Positions 54,261 through 63,358 of a DNA stretch of 64,000 nucleotides are shown here, in pieces. Within the stretch, counting starts at the first letter, position 1. Every line of letters begins with the position of its first letter. A program made the translations under genes and the position numbers. The notes under the pieces are model-generated. The model did not search any database and was not told where the DNA came from. It saw only the letters and a list, made by a program, of their open reading frames with translations. The stretch is from Vreelandella nigrificans. Its GTDB lineage: Bacteria > Pseudomonadota > Gammaproteobacteria > Pseudomonadales > Halomonadaceae. The stretch is from the NCBI RefSeq assembly GCF_002374315.1, contig NZ_NWUX01000001.1, positions 248,001 to 312,000 of the forward strand, given 5' to 3'.

Positions 54261-55350
54261 GGGCAGCACCTCCTTGACTGGCAGGCACATGCACAGTGCT
54301 ACCCTGCTTATCGAAGGCATAAAGCTGATGGCTGGGAAAATAGATCTTAATCGGATCGTTAACGCTAAATGTGTGAATTCCCGCTAAGTGAAGGACAAGC
54401 GGAAAACTTTCATGCCGAACATGCAAGAAGGTTTCAGAGCCACTTATTTCCGCAACATCGACGTTAACTGGCAGCTCAATATCACTAGCTGATTTAGGCG
54501 AAAGGCTAATATGTGATGCACGGACGCCAAAATCATACGCTCCTGCTGCCAAGCTCTGTAAACCACTATCACAAGGGAAGCTTAAAGACGAATCGAAGGA
54601 GATAGCTGCTGCATTCAGTGTTCCTGGCACAATATTGATGGGAGGCTCTGAGAACATTTCTGCGCTGTGGCGACTCTTAGGGATACGATAAACCTGGTCG
54701 GTGGGGCCGTATTGCAGAAGCCTTCCTTCGTGTAGCACAGCTGTATTACCGCCGAGTGCCAGCGCTTCGTTCGGCTCTGTGGTGGCGTAAACGGCAATGC
54801 AATTACGTGCTTTGAATAGCTCGCGAAGCTCGTCACGCAGCTCCTCACGCAGCTTGTAGTCTAGGTTGACTAATGGCTCATCGAACAGGATGAGGTCGGC
54901 GTCCTTGACTAGGGCGCGGCCCATAGCAGTACGCTGCTGTTGCCCACCCGATAATTCTTGCGGGTAACGGTCGAGTAAATGCTCAATGTGAAGCATCTCA
55001 GCAATTTGGCCTACACGCTGTTCAATCTCCTTTTTCGGTGCTTTCGCAAGCTTGAGAGGTGAGGCGATATTGTCTCGCACGGTGAGGCTTGGGTAGTTGA
55101 TGAACTGCTGATACACCATAGAGACGTTTCGCTTGCGTACGGAAACACCGGTGACATCTTTGCCATCCATAAAAATTTTGCCCTGTGAAGGCTGTTCCAA
55201 GCCTGCCATTAAGCGCATTAGCGTGGTTTTACCCGCTAATGTGCGCCCCAATAGCACGTTGAAGGAACCCGGCTCAAGCGAAAGGTCAATCCCACTTATA
55301 TGGGGTACCCCGCCAACGACGTGGTCGATATTTTGCAGGTGTAAGGACAT
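54253..55350 (-). CDS. glpS: Glycerol ABC transporter ATPase GlpS-like
   Basis: 365 residues. Walker A is GRTLAGKTT (about 34-42), an unusual form lacking the common GPSGCGK, typical of GlpS; signature [12 protein letters not shown] is intact, Walker B LILFDEPLVNLD follows. It pairs with GlpT. First gene of the glpSTPQUV(-D) run; the upstream inverted repeat at 55503-55524 is a likely GlpR site. Confidence 0.93.
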   Translation of the reverse strand: MSLHLQNIDHVVGGVPHISGIDLSLEPGSFNVLLGRTLAGKTTLMRLMAGLEQPSQGKIFMDGKDVTGVSVRKRNVSMVYQQFINYPSLTVRDNIASPLKLAKAPKKEIEQRVGQIAEMLHIEHLLDRYPQELSGGQQQRTAMGRALVKDADLILFDEPLVNLDYKLREELRDELRELFKARNCIAVYATTEPNEALALGGNTAVLHEGRLLQYGPTDQVYRIPKSRHSAEMFSEPPINIVPGTLNAAAISFDSSLSFPCDSGLQSLAAGAYDFGVRASHISLSPKSASDIELPVNVDVAEISGSETFLHVRHESFPLVLHLAGIHTFSVNDPIKIYFPSHQLYAFDKQGSTVHVPASQGGAAHG

Positions 55351-55890
55351 GCCGATCTCGCTAGCGTCATTGTTATTGGATAAAAGCTGCTGATGAATAC
55401 GCGCGTATAAACGGTTATTGTCAATCGCAGCGAAGGTTGGAGAGCCAAGTAGTGGCGTCTACCATGGTGCTGCCAGTTAGCGTTTATTGGTTTTGAGCGG
55501 TGTTCGTTTGTTTTCAATAACGAAAGGCTAGTTGATCACTTTCGAACTCGCAACGCTTTTTTTTCGATTTTTATACGCTTTTAGGCGTATGCGAGCTTAG
55601 CGTTGGGTATATGAACGTAATGTGATAGTGAAATGAAGCCGGAGTAGGTACCTAAAATATAGATAACACACGCAGGTAGAAAAGTGCTCGTAGGCAGAGA
55701 GTAGCGCAAAGGTTGCTAGTGAGGGCTGCTTTGATCAAAGTGCTTTAGCCACAAACCCTAGCCACAAGCCCCAACAAAGAACTTTAACAAAGCCTTCTGA
55801 AGAAAAGTGTTATGAAGCAAAGCGCATGAATTGTGTGTTGTGTAGAGGGGGCTCGTCGTGCATTTTTTCGTTTTAGAAAGTTTAGACATA
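55351..55890. promoter_or_regulatory. Promoter region of the glp transport operon
   Basis: No gene seen; one minus-strand frame at 55758-55970 has no features and overlaps the fadE end. Two inverted repeats are present: TTCGTT-N10-AACGAA (55503-55524) and ATACGC-TTTTAG-GCGTAT (55573-55590), the latter in a T-rich stretch. Confidence 0.6.
55503..55524. promoter_or_regulatory. Candidate GlpR operator before glpS
   Basis: Perfect TTCGTT-N10-AACGAA repeat, about 153 bases upstream of the glpS ATG. E. coli GlpR sites also carry TTCG/CGAA halves. Inference. Confidence 0.55.
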
Positions 55891-55916
55891 AAAAACCGGC
55901 CTCGAAAGGCCGGTTT
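55891..55916 (-). terminator. Terminator of the fadE gene
   Basis: On the minus strand, AAACCGGCC-TTTCGA-GGCCGGTTT followed by a T run, 17 bases after the fadE stop. Confidence 0.93.
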
Positions 55917-55932
55917 GTTGCTTACTAGCGGA

Positions 55933-58419
55933 TTACTTGATGCCAGCTTCCTCTGAGGTCGGCTTGGCAACTGGCTTTACGTTATGATCAATCAGGGTTG
56001 ATTTATCTGTCGCAAAAGCATCGTAAGCGAAGTCATCTACCGTCAACATTTCAAGCACTTCAGCTTCAAAGGTGCGCATGAACTGAGCATCTTCTTCGCT
56101 AATTAGGCCTTTTTCCAGGCCAGCTTCTACACGTGCTTCTGGGTGTAGCGCGGTCTGTGGCAACTCGCCTTTGGCATAGGCTTTATTGACGGTGCGGTAG
56201 ATTTTTTCTGCGCGCTCGTACTCTACCAGCAGGGCGTTGTAGCGGGCCAGTGGGTTACGCTGCTCGCCGTCATCTTTATCCCAGGTATTAACAAGCAGTT
56301 TGGTACGCAGAGCGCTATGGCTAGAGACGCGTTGTGCAATATCTCTTGCTAAGTCGTCATTTGGCTTATCCCAACGACGACCGGTGGGCATGGTAATAGC
56401 ATTCAGTACTTTACCCAGGGCACGATTTGGCAGGTTATCAAAAATTTCAACAAACGCCTGTTCCGCACGATGGAGCAGGAAGCGGCAGCTGTAGTGCAAC
56501 AGTGCTTCTTCGCCTTCTACTTTGTCACCTTCTTTCCACTGCTTGAGCACCATGGATGCCAAGTAGAGGTTGGAAAGCACGTCGCCCAGGCGGGCAGAGA
56601 GCATCTCACGCTTTTTAAGTTCAGAGCCAAGACTTGCCATGGCTGCGTCGGCACATAGCCCAAAGCTAGCGGAGAGCCGGGCAATATCCTGCGCATAGAT
56701 GGCAGCTGGGCCATCGAAAGGCACGCTGGCTTTACCCAAACCAAGCCCTAAGGTGAAGGCGCGCGCAGCATTGCCGAAAATAAGACCTGCATGGCCAAAG
56801 AAAGCCTTATCAAACGCTTTAATGTCGTTAGCATCTTTTGCTGCTAGCTCTTCAAGCACGTAAGGATGGCAGCGAATAGCGCCCTGACCAAAGATCATCA
56901 GGTTGCGGGTCATGATGTTGGCGCCTTCCACTGTGATCGCTACTGGGTTGGCACTGTAGCCGATGCCCAGATAGTTGCGCGGCCCCAGGGTCACCGCTTT
57001 ACCGCCGTGTACATCCATTGCATCGCTTAGCAGCACGCGTTGGAATTCGGTTAGCTGGCTTTTCAAAATGGCTGAAGGAACGGCTGGTTTCTCGCCATGG
57101 TCAATCAGGTTAGCGGTTTGATAAACAGTGGCTGCAGAGATGTAAGCCAGCGAGGCCATACGGGCTAGTGGCTCTTGGACACCTTCCATTTCAGCTACGG
57201 GCACGTTGAACTGACGGCGTACACGGGTGAAACCACCGCTCCAGCCCAGCGCATAACGGGCGGTGCCGGTAGCGCCGGATGGCAGGGTAATGCAGCGACC
57301 AATGGAGAGACACTCCACCAGCATTCTCCAGCCTTGGCCGATCATATCAGGGCCACCGATAATGGTATCCAGCGGTACAAAGACATCGTTGCCTTTAATC
57401 GGGCCGTTCATGAACGGGCTGCCGATGGGGTGATGGCGACGACCAATCTCCATACCTTGGGTGTCGCGGGGAATGAGCGCTAGAGTAATGCCGCGGTCTT
57501 CCTCATCACCCAGTAGTTTTTCAGGGTCAAATAGACGAAACGCTAAGCCAACAACAGTCGCGATAGGCGCTAGCGTAATCCAGCGTTTTTCGAAGTTAAG
57601 GCGTAAACCTAACACTTCCTCGCCGTTAACAACCTGTTTGCAGACTACGCCGGTATCCGGCAGCGACGTGGCATCAGAGCCAGCGCGAGGACCTGTTAAG
57701 CCAAAGCAGGGGATTTCACGACCATCTGCCAAGCGGGGTAGGTAGTGGTCTTTCTGTTCTTGGGTACCATATTTAAGTAGCAGTTCGCCTGGGCCAAGCG
57801 AGTTAGGTACGCCTACGGTGACCATCAGGGTTTCATTGGCAGACAGTTTCTGTAGCACCATGGACTGCGCTTTGGCGGAAAAGCCAAGGCCGCCGTACTC
57901 TTTCGGAATAATCATCCCGAAGAAGCCCTCTTTCTTCAGGAAGTCCCAAAGTTCCTGGGGCAAGTCGGCGCGCTCTTTAGCAATATCCCAGGCATTGCAC
58001 ATGCCAGTGGCTTTGGCGCACTGGTTATCTAAAAAGGCTTGCTCATCTTCGCGTAGGCCGTCGTCTTTAAAGTTGAGCAGTTTATTCCACTGGGGCTTGC
58101 CCGAAAAAAGCTCGCCATCCCATGAAACGCTGCCAGCTTCCAACGCAGTACGTTCGGTGGCTGAGACTTTTGGTGCAACCTTTTTAAAGATGGCAAAGAT
58201 TCGTGGCGTTAACCACTTGCTGCGTAAGGCGGGTAAGCCTGCAGCAGCGACCACGAGCGCGCCAATCAACAGCAGTATGCCGGTGAAAGAAGCACCGAAT
58301 AGTACGCCAGCCAGGCCGAGAACGCCGAGGACGGCAAGCGCTGGTATAGCGCCTGCTTCCCGGCGCATTACGATGAGCAAGCCAACAATGGCGAGCACGA
58401 TAAGCAGTAGGGGTAGCAT
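55933..58419 (-). CDS. fadE: Acyl-CoA dehydrogenase FadE
   Basis: 828 residues, the length of gammaproteobacterial FadE. Two to three N-terminal membrane helices (about 2-20, 27-45, 48-66) precede the flavin domain; FGLTGPRAGSDA near 243-254, the RWITLAPIATVVGLA segment and a catalytic-region stretch VEGANIMTRNLMIFGQGA follow. The C-terminal DUF1974-type region is long, as in E. coli FadE. It catalyses the first step of beta-oxidation. A PsrA-like site lies upstream (58472-58484). GAGAGG precedes the ATG. Confidence 0.95.
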   Translation of the reverse strand: MLPLLLIVLAIVGLLIVMRREAGAIPALAVLGVLGLAGVLFGASFTGILLLIGALVVAAAGLPALRSKWLTPRIFAIFKKVAPKVSATERTALEAGSVSWDGELFSGKPQWNKLLNFKDDGLREDEQAFLDNQCAKATGMCNAWDIAKERADLPQELWDFLKKEGFFGMIIPKEYGGLGFSAKAQSMVLQKLSANETLMVTVGVPNSLGPGELLLKYGTQEQKDHYLPRLADGREIPCFGLTGPRAGSDATSLPDTGVVCKQVVNGEEVLGLRLNFEKRWITLAPIATVVGLAFRLFDPEKLLGDEEDRGITLALIPRDTQGMEIGRRHHPIGSPFMNGPIKGNDVFVPLDTIIGGPDMIGQGWRMLVECLSIGRCITLPSGATGTARYALGWSGGFTRVRRQFNVPVAEMEGVQEPLARMASLAYISAATVYQTANLIDHGEKPAVPSAILKSQLTEFQRVLLSDAMDVHGGKAVTLGPRNYLGIGYSANPVAITVEGANIMTRNLMIFGQGAIRCHPYVLEELAAKDANDIKAFDKAFFGHAGLIFGNAARAFTLGLGLGKASVPFDGPAAIYAQDIARLSASFGLCADAAMASLGSELKKREMLSARLGDVLSNLYLASMVLKQWKEGDKVEGEEALLHYSCRFLLHRAEQAFVEIFDNLPNRALGKVLNAITMPTGRRWDKPNDDLARDIAQRVSSHSALRTKLLVNTWDKDDGEQRNPLARYNALLVEYERAEKIYRTVNKAYAKGELPQTALHPEARVEAGLEKGLISEEDAQFMRTFEAEVLEMLTVDDFAYDAFATDKSTLIDHNVKPVAKPTSEEAGIK

Positions 58420-58471
58420 ATAACCTCTCCGTGAGTTGATCGTTCGTGTTTTGTTAGTTACTTAAGCATTT

Positions 58472-58484
58472 AAACGATTGTTTG
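58472..58484. promoter_or_regulatory. Candidate PsrA/FadR-type site before fadE
   Basis: AAAC-GATT-GTTTG matches the Pseudomonas PsrA pattern (G/C)AAAC-N2-4-GTTT(G/C), apart from the first base, 53 bases upstream of the fadE start. PsrA controls fadE-type genes in Pseudomonas. Confidence 0.5.
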
Positions 58485-58702
58485 AATTTTGGCAGATGCA
58501 CGCTACTTAGCGCAAGCTTTTCGCTCATTAGCCGGTTGCCTTCCATGTTCTGCTCCGTCTACCTCCTTTGACGATTCTTCTAGGTCTTGTTTTAAGCTCT
58601 TTGCTAAGTTTTTTTCACAGTCTTGTGCTTAATCATGGATCTTGTAATCACTACTGTAGCGTATTGGGGTAGGGGATGTGCTCTGCACCGGTAACAAGGC
58701 AG

Positions 58703-58736
58703 AAAAAAACGCCACAGCAGTAGTGCGCTGTAGCGT
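58703..58736 (-). terminator. Terminator of betA
   Basis: On the minus strand, ACGCTACAGC pairs with GCTGTGGCGT (one G-U) over an 8-base loop, followed by seven T residues. It lies 25 bases after the betA stop. The remaining gap (58485-58702) holds no gene that I can support. Confidence 0.9.
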
Positions 58737-58761
58737 TTTTTTGGGGGCTATAAAGGGAAGC

Positions 58762-60435
58762 TTATCGATGCTTTGCAGGTGCGCCGTTAGCAACGTAGTA
58801 ATCGACATTGGCCCTGGGTAAGGGATCACGGCCACGAATGCAGTCAGCGATTTTTTCCGCCAGCATAATGGTCGGTGCGTTCAAGTTGCCAGTAGGAATA
58901 ACGGGGAATAGCGATGCATCGACAACCCGTAAGCCTTCAAGGCCATGTACTCGGCCTTGGCCATCAGTGACGGCCATCTCATCTTCGCCCATACGGCAAC
59001 TGCCGCAGGGGTGGTAGGCGGTTTCTGCATGCTGTTTAACAAAGTTGTCGAGCTCTTGGTCGCTTTGTACGTCGGGGCCAGGTGATACTTCACGGCCACG
59101 ATATTTATCAAAGGCGGGCTGAGCGATGATCTCGCGGGTTAAGCGAATGGCATCCCGGAACTCTTGCCAATCCTTTTCTTTCGCCATGTAGTTAAACAGG
59201 ATACTGGGTGCCGCATGGGGGTCTTTCGATGTTAGGCGAATACGCCCACGGCTTTCAGAACGCATAGAGCCAACGTGAGCTTGAAAGCCGTGGGCTTGCA
59301 CCGCGCTTTTGCCGTTGTAACTAATCGCGATAGGTAGGAAGTGGTACTGTAGATTCGGCCACTCTTCTGCGTCACTACTGCGGATAAAACCGCAGGATTC
59401 GAATTGGTTGCTGGCGCCTACGCCAGTGCCTTTAAATAACCACTCGGCACCGATTTTGGGCTGGTTGTACCATTTAAGCGCCGGGTAGAGCGAAATTGGC
59501 TCTTTGCATTCGTACTGAATGTACATTTCCAGGTGGTCTTGCAGGTTCTCACCTACGCCGGGCAGTTCATGAACGACAGAGATGCCTAGCTCCTTGAGCC
59601 ATTCTGGATTACCCACCCCAGAGCGTTGGAGGATTTGCGGTGAGGCAATAGCACCGCCGCACAGCACTATTTCGCGGCGGGCGCGAGCTTGCTGTATCTG
59701 ACCTTTTTGCTCATAACGCACTCCGGTGGCCCGTTTTCCATCGAACTCGATCACGTCAGTAACTGCGTGGGTTTCGATGGTCAGGTTACTGCGCTGTTTG
59801 GCAGTATCCAGGTAGCCGCGAGCAGTGGAGGCACGGCGGCCCTTGGGAGTGACGAAGCGGTCCATGGGCCCAAAGCCCTCTTGCTGGTAGCCGTTCACGT
59901 CTTCGGTTTCTGGATAGCCTGCTTGTTTGCCTGCTTCGATAAAGGTGCGATAAAGAGGGTTATTACCCGCTTTTGGGGTGGTCACGCTGACTGGGCCATC
60001 ACCACCATGGTAGTCATTTGGGCCAATGTCGCGTGTTTCGGATTTCTTGAAGTAGGGTAGGCAGCTTAGATAATCCCACTCCTCTAGGCCTGGCTGCTTG
60101 GCCCAGTTGTCGTAGTCCAGCGCGTTGCCACGGATATAGCACATGCCGTTGATTAGGGAGGAGCCGCCCAGGCCTTTGCCGCGCCCACACTCCATGCGGC
60201 GACCATCCATATGCGGTTCGGGGTCAGTTTCAAACGCCCAATTATAGCGTTTACCCTGTAGCGGATAGGCTAGGGCTGCTGGCATTTGTGTACGAAAGTC
60301 AAAGCGATAATCAGGGCCGCCAGCTTCTAGCAGCAGCACGCTGACATCGCTGTCTTCGGTCAGGCGAGTGGCCAGCACGTTACCTGCTGAGCCAGCGCCG
60401 ATAATGATGTAGTCAAATTCACGTGCTTGAGACAT
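58762..60435 (-). CDS. betA: Choline dehydrogenase
   Basis: 557 residues, a GMC flavoprotein: FAD motif [16 protein letters not shown] (10-25), [16 protein letters not shown] (86-101), and the C-terminal HPCGSCRMG with active-site His near 465, then [12 protein letters not shown]. It oxidises choline to betaine aldehyde at the membrane and supports osmoprotection by glycine betaine. Third gene of betIBA. Ribosome binding site is weak. Confidence 0.96.
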   Translation of the reverse strand: MSQAREFDYIIIGAGSAGNVLATRLTEDSDVSVLLLEAGGPDYRFDFRTQMPAALAYPLQGKRYNWAFETDPEPHMDGRRMECGRGKGLGGSSLINGMCYIRGNALDYDNWAKQPGLEEWDYLSCLPYFKKSETRDIGPNDYHGGDGPVSVTTPKAGNNPLYRTFIEAGKQAGYPETEDVNGYQQEGFGPMDRFVTPKGRRASTARGYLDTAKQRSNLTIETHAVTDVIEFDGKRATGVRYEQKGQIQQARARREIVLCGGAIASPQILQRSGVGNPEWLKELGISVVHELPGVGENLQDHLEMYIQYECKEPISLYPALKWYNQPKIGAEWLFKGTGVGASNQFESCGFIRSSDAEEWPNLQYHFLPIAISYNGKSAVQAHGFQAHVGSMRSESRGRIRLTSKDPHAAPSILFNYMAKEKDWQEFRDAIRLTREIIAQPAFDKYRGREVSPGPDVQSDQELDNFVKQHAETAYHPCGSCRMGEDEMAVTDGQGRVHGLEGLRVVDASLFPVIPTGNLNAPTIMLAEKIADCIRGRDPLPRANVDYYVANGAPAKHR

Positions 60436-60509
60436 GGTGATTTACCGAGACTCTTGGAGAAGGGCTGGTAGGTGCATCAGCTTCAGGGTTGCAATAAAAC
60501 AGATTGAAA

Positions 60510-61979
60510 CTAAAACACCGACGCAAACGGCCCCATCTCGATCTGTACAGACTTGGTTTGGGTATAGTGGTTGAGTGTTTCGACGCCGTTTTCACGGCCA
60601 ATACCGGACTCTTTATAGCCACCCACCGGCATTTCAGAAGGGGATTCGCCCCAGGTGTTAATCCAGCAGATACCGGCTTCCAACTGGTGGATCACACGGT
60701 GAGCACGGTTCAAGCTTTCGCTGAATACACCTGCTGCCAAACCGTATTTTGTGTCATTGGCGCGACGAATAACTTCCTCTTCGTTGTTAAACGCCAGTAC
60801 CGACATTACCGGGCCGAAAATCTCTTCTTTTACGATGCGCATATCATCAGTGCAGTCGGTGAAGATGGTGGGGGCTGCCCAGGCGCCATTGGCCCAGTTA
60901 CCGGTGTTCCACTCCTCGCCACCAGCGAGTACCCGCGCTCCTTGCTCTTTACCTAGGGCAATGTAAGAAAGGACTTTTTGCTGATGCTCAAAGCTTACCA
61001 ATGGGCCAAAGTTAACGCTTGGGTCCATAGGATCGCCTGCCTTAATACGCTTAACGCGTTCAACCAGCTTTGCCTCAAAGGCTTCTTTAACGCTGCTCTC
61101 AACGAATACACGGGTACCGTTAGTACAGATCTGGCCGCTGGAGTAGAAGTTGGCCATCATGGCGGCATCCGCAGCGCGATCAAGGTCGGCATCGGCAAAC
61201 ACAATAAGTGGTGACTTGCCGCCCAACTCCATGGTGACGTCTTTTAATGTAGAGCCACCGGCGGCGGCCATAACTTTTTTGCCAGTACCAACTTCACCGG
61301 TAAACGAGACTTTAGCAATGCCTTCGTGTTCTGTAAGCATTGCACCTACGCGGCCATCGCCTTGCACTACGTTAAAGACACCATTAGGTAGGCCAGCTTC
61401 AGTGAAAATTTCTGCCAGCTTAATCGCAGAGAGCGGCGTCACTTCGCTAGGTTTAAAGACAATCGCGTTACCTGCGGCTAGGGCAGGAGCGGCTTTCCAG
61501 CAAGCAATTTGGATAGGGTAGTTCCAAGCACCGATTGCGCCGATTACGCCTAGCGGCTCGCGGCGGGTGTAAACAAACGAGCTGTCACGCAGAGGGATTT
61601 GGCTTCCTTCAATCGCGGGTGCTAAACCCGCGTAGTATTCAAGCGCATCGGCACCGGTGACGATATCGACGCTAGCGGTTTCGCTGATGGGCTTGCCTGT
61701 ATTACGGGTTTCAAGTTCGGCAAGTTCGTCATTGCGCTCTCTTAATAGCGCAACGGCGCGCAGCAGGATGCGCGAGCGCTCCATACCGGTCATTGCTGCC
61801 CACTCGCGTTGGCCGTGTTTAGCAGACTTAACAGCGTTGTCGACATCCTGCTGGCTAGCCTGGCCGATGGTCGCGAGCAGGCTGCCATCAAAAGGGTTGG
61901 TAACGGTAAAAGTTTCGCCGGAAGTGGCGTCTACCGGGCGACCATTAATATAAAGGGGCTGTACGTCGTGATCTGCCAT
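60510..61979 (-). CDS. betB: Betaine aldehyde dehydrogenase
   Basis: 489 residues, an aldehyde dehydrogenase with NAD site [11 protein letters not shown], Glu in [12 protein letters not shown] (about 251-262) and catalytic Cys in [15 protein letters not shown] (near 288). C-terminal [17 protein letters not shown] matches BetB of proteobacteria. It makes glycine betaine. Ten bases after betI, 74 before betA. TAAGGAG precedes the ATG. Confidence 0.96.
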   Translation of the reverse strand: MADHDVQPLYINGRPVDATSGETFTVTNPFDGSLLATIGQASQQDVDNAVKSAKHGQREWAAMTGMERSRILLRAVALLRERNDELAELETRNTGKPISETASVDIVTGADALEYYAGLAPAIEGSQIPLRDSSFVYTRREPLGVIGAIGAWNYPIQIACWKAAPALAAGNAIVFKPSEVTPLSAIKLAEIFTEAGLPNGVFNVVQGDGRVGAMLTEHEGIAKVSFTGEVGTGKKVMAAAGGSTLKDVTMELGGKSPLIVFADADLDRAADAAMMANFYSSGQICTNGTRVFVESSVKEAFEAKLVERVKRIKAGDPMDPSVNFGPLVSFEHQQKVLSYIALGKEQGARVLAGGEEWNTGNWANGAWAAPTIFTDCTDDMRIVKEEIFGPVMSVLAFNNEEEVIRRANDTKYGLAAGVFSESLNRAHRVIHQLEAGICWINTWGESPSEMPVGGYKESGIGRENGVETLNHYTQTKSVQIEMGPFASVF

Positions 61980-61989
61980 GTTGGTCTCC

Positions 61990-62613
61990 TTAGTGAATAT
62001 CGGTAGTAGATGCTTCTTCTAGGCATCCGTGATGTGTCAGTAACTGATTGAGATAGGTATGTGCAAGATGGCGCGCCTCTGCTGCGTCGAGGCCTTCTGG
62101 TGTCAGTGCCCCACGAAGCCATAGACCATCAATCATCGCGGCTAACCCTCGCGCCGCGTTGCGAGCATCGTGACGTGGCATAACACGTTGGAACTGATGG
62201 CATAAGTTGGTGTATAGGCGGCGGTCGTTAACGTATTGCAGGCGCTGGAGAATGGGCTTATGCATGCTGCTAGCCCAGAAAGCAAGCCAGGTTTTGGCCG
62301 CGGGGCCGGTTACTTGCGTCCGGTCAAAATTGCCTTCGATGATTGCCCCGATATGGGCGCGTGGCGAATTATCTTCGAGGGCGTGGCGGCGGGCTGATAC
62401 GGCGCCACTAAGATCCGTTAGAATTTGGCGCATAGTGGCTTCCAGCAGGCCGTCCTTGCCTCCAAAGTAGTGGCTGATAATGCCAGCCGACACGCCGGCG
62501 TGGCGTGCAATACGCATTACGGTCGCTTCGGCGAGGCCAACCTCGTCAATGGCCGCCATAGTGGCCTTGATTAACTGCTGGCGGCGTATTGGTTCCATTC
62601 CCACCTTAGGCAC
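61990..62613 (-). CDS. betI: TetR family repressor of choline-betaine genes
   Basis: 207 residues from a GTG start with AGGAG 6 bases upstream. The N terminus [19 protein letters not shown] and the helix-turn-helix [31 protein letters not shown] are very close to E. coli BetI as I recall it. Choline relieves its repression. First gene of betIBA; no betT choline carrier is in view. The palindrome at 62725-62738 is the probable operator. Confidence 0.95.
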   Translation of the reverse strand: MPKVGMEPIRRQQLIKATMAAIDEVGLAEATVMRIARHAGVSAGIISHYFGGKDGLLEATMRQILTDLSGAVSARRHALEDNSPRAHIGAIIEGNFDRTQVTGPAAKTWLAFWASSMHKPILQRLQYVNDRRLYTNLCHQFQRVMPRHDARNAARGLAAMIDGLWLRGALTPEGLDAAEARHLAHTYLNQLLTHHGCLEEASTTDIH

Positions 62614-62724
62614 AGCTATCTCCTAATGACGTTGAATGCCCTTCAGCACCTGAATCTTCAGTGTCTAAATATTGAAAAAGTATGATTGGGCATCATAGTG
62701 ATGGGTTCATGATGGCACTTTTTT

Positions 62725-62738
62725 ATTGAACGTTCAAT
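62725..62738. promoter_or_regulatory. Candidate BetI operator
   Basis: Perfect 14-bp palindrome ATTGAACGTTCAAT within TTTTT...AAAAA flanks, 112 bases upstream of betI. TetR regulators bind such sites; BetI boxes of this form are known in enterics. Confidence 0.75.
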
Positions 62739-62773
62739 CAATAAAAAGTTCACCAATATCTCTGCCTATTCCC

Positions 62774-62838
62774 CTAGGTAAGTTCTTCTAGGTAAGTTCT
62801 TCTAGGTAAGTTCTTCTGGGTAAGTTCTTCTGGGTAAG
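62774..62838. repeat. 15-bp tandem repeat, about four to five copies
   Basis: Units CTAGGTAAGTTCTTC, later CTGGGTAAGTTCTTC; drifted copies continue to about 62890. No unit has a dyad, and there is no spacer-repeat pattern. Confidence 0.88.
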
Positions 62839-62999
62839 TCCCTTTAAGTAAGCGCTGTCAGTAAGTTCTTAAAGCCAGTTCTTTTAAGCAAGTGACCTGA
62901 AAAGGCTGGCGTTCAAATAACAGGTCGTGATTGCTCACCCATTCGGGCTTGCCTTTTGCATCTAATATAGGCATACTCTGCACCCGCTGATGCCGAAAA

Positions 63000-63076
63000 G
63001 GCTACGTAGCTCAGCTGGTTAGAGCACATCACTCATAATGATGGGGTCCCCTGTTCAAATCAGGGCGTAGCCACCA
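63000..63076 (+). tRNA. tRNA-Met (CAT), elongator
   Basis: 77 bases with CCA encoded. Acceptor stem GGCTACG/CGTAGCC, D arm AGCTCAGCTGGTTAGAGC, anticodon loop CTCATAA with anticodon CAT, and TTCAAATC T-loop. The first acceptor pair G-C and the stem sequences differ from initiator tRNA (which has a mismatch at position 1 and three G-C pairs at the anticodon stem), so this is the elongator. A tRNA-Ile2 (CAT, lysidine-modified) cannot be fully excluded. Confidence 0.92.
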
Positions 63077-63114
63077 ATCAGCGCCAATACGCCTATTTAA
63101 ATGCGTATGACTAC

Positions 63115-63225
63115 GGTGGCCCCTTAGGTCCTCCCGCAACGCTAAACTGCGAACCCCGCCAGGCCCGGAAGGGAGCAACGGTAGTGGTGGCTGCGTGTGC
63201 CGGGATGTGGCTTTTGGGGCCGCCT
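63115..63225 (+). ncRNA. ffs: Signal recognition particle 4.5S RNA
   Basis: The apical SRP signature CCCGGAAGGGAGCAACGG (about 63164-63182, with the GGAA tetraloop and asymmetric loop) is flanked by complementary arms: GTGGCCCC near the start pairs with GGGGCCGCC at the end. CTCCCGCAACGCTAAACTG near 63134 and GCGTGTGCCGGGATGTGG near 63193 match 4.5S RNA of E. coli. With Ffh it targets membrane proteins. Ends are approximate. Confidence 0.94.
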
Positions 63226-63358
63226 CCATTTCTAGTCTCCCAGCGTTACCTTATTACTCTCTCCTCTGGCACGTCGACCTTAACTCGTTGAGGTGTCGAC
63301 TGGTGTCTGGTTATGCTATCACGTTACTAATAGATGGCTACTCGCTACGGATCATACG

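Larger units (their letters stand above)
62614..62999. promoter_or_regulatory. betI promoter region and leader of tRNA-Met
   Basis: 386 bases without a gene. Contains the BetI-type palindrome, a 15-bp tandem repeat, and presumably the tRNA promoter near its right end. Confidence 0.6.

Noticed and set aside
55758..55970. 70-codon minus-strand frame
   Set aside because: It runs over the fadE terminator and 3' end and has no features.
58629..58835. 68-codon minus-strand frame
   Set aside because: Overlaps the betA 3' end and its terminator; no features.
62774..62838. Repeat array that could be taken for a CRISPR
   Set aside because: Units are 15 bp, directly adjacent, with no spacers and no cas genes in the window.
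63029..63229. 66-codon minus-strand frame with a WLRPDLNRGPHHYE end
   Set aside because: It lies over the tRNA-Met and SRP RNA genes; this is the well-known false protein from antisense of tRNA genes.
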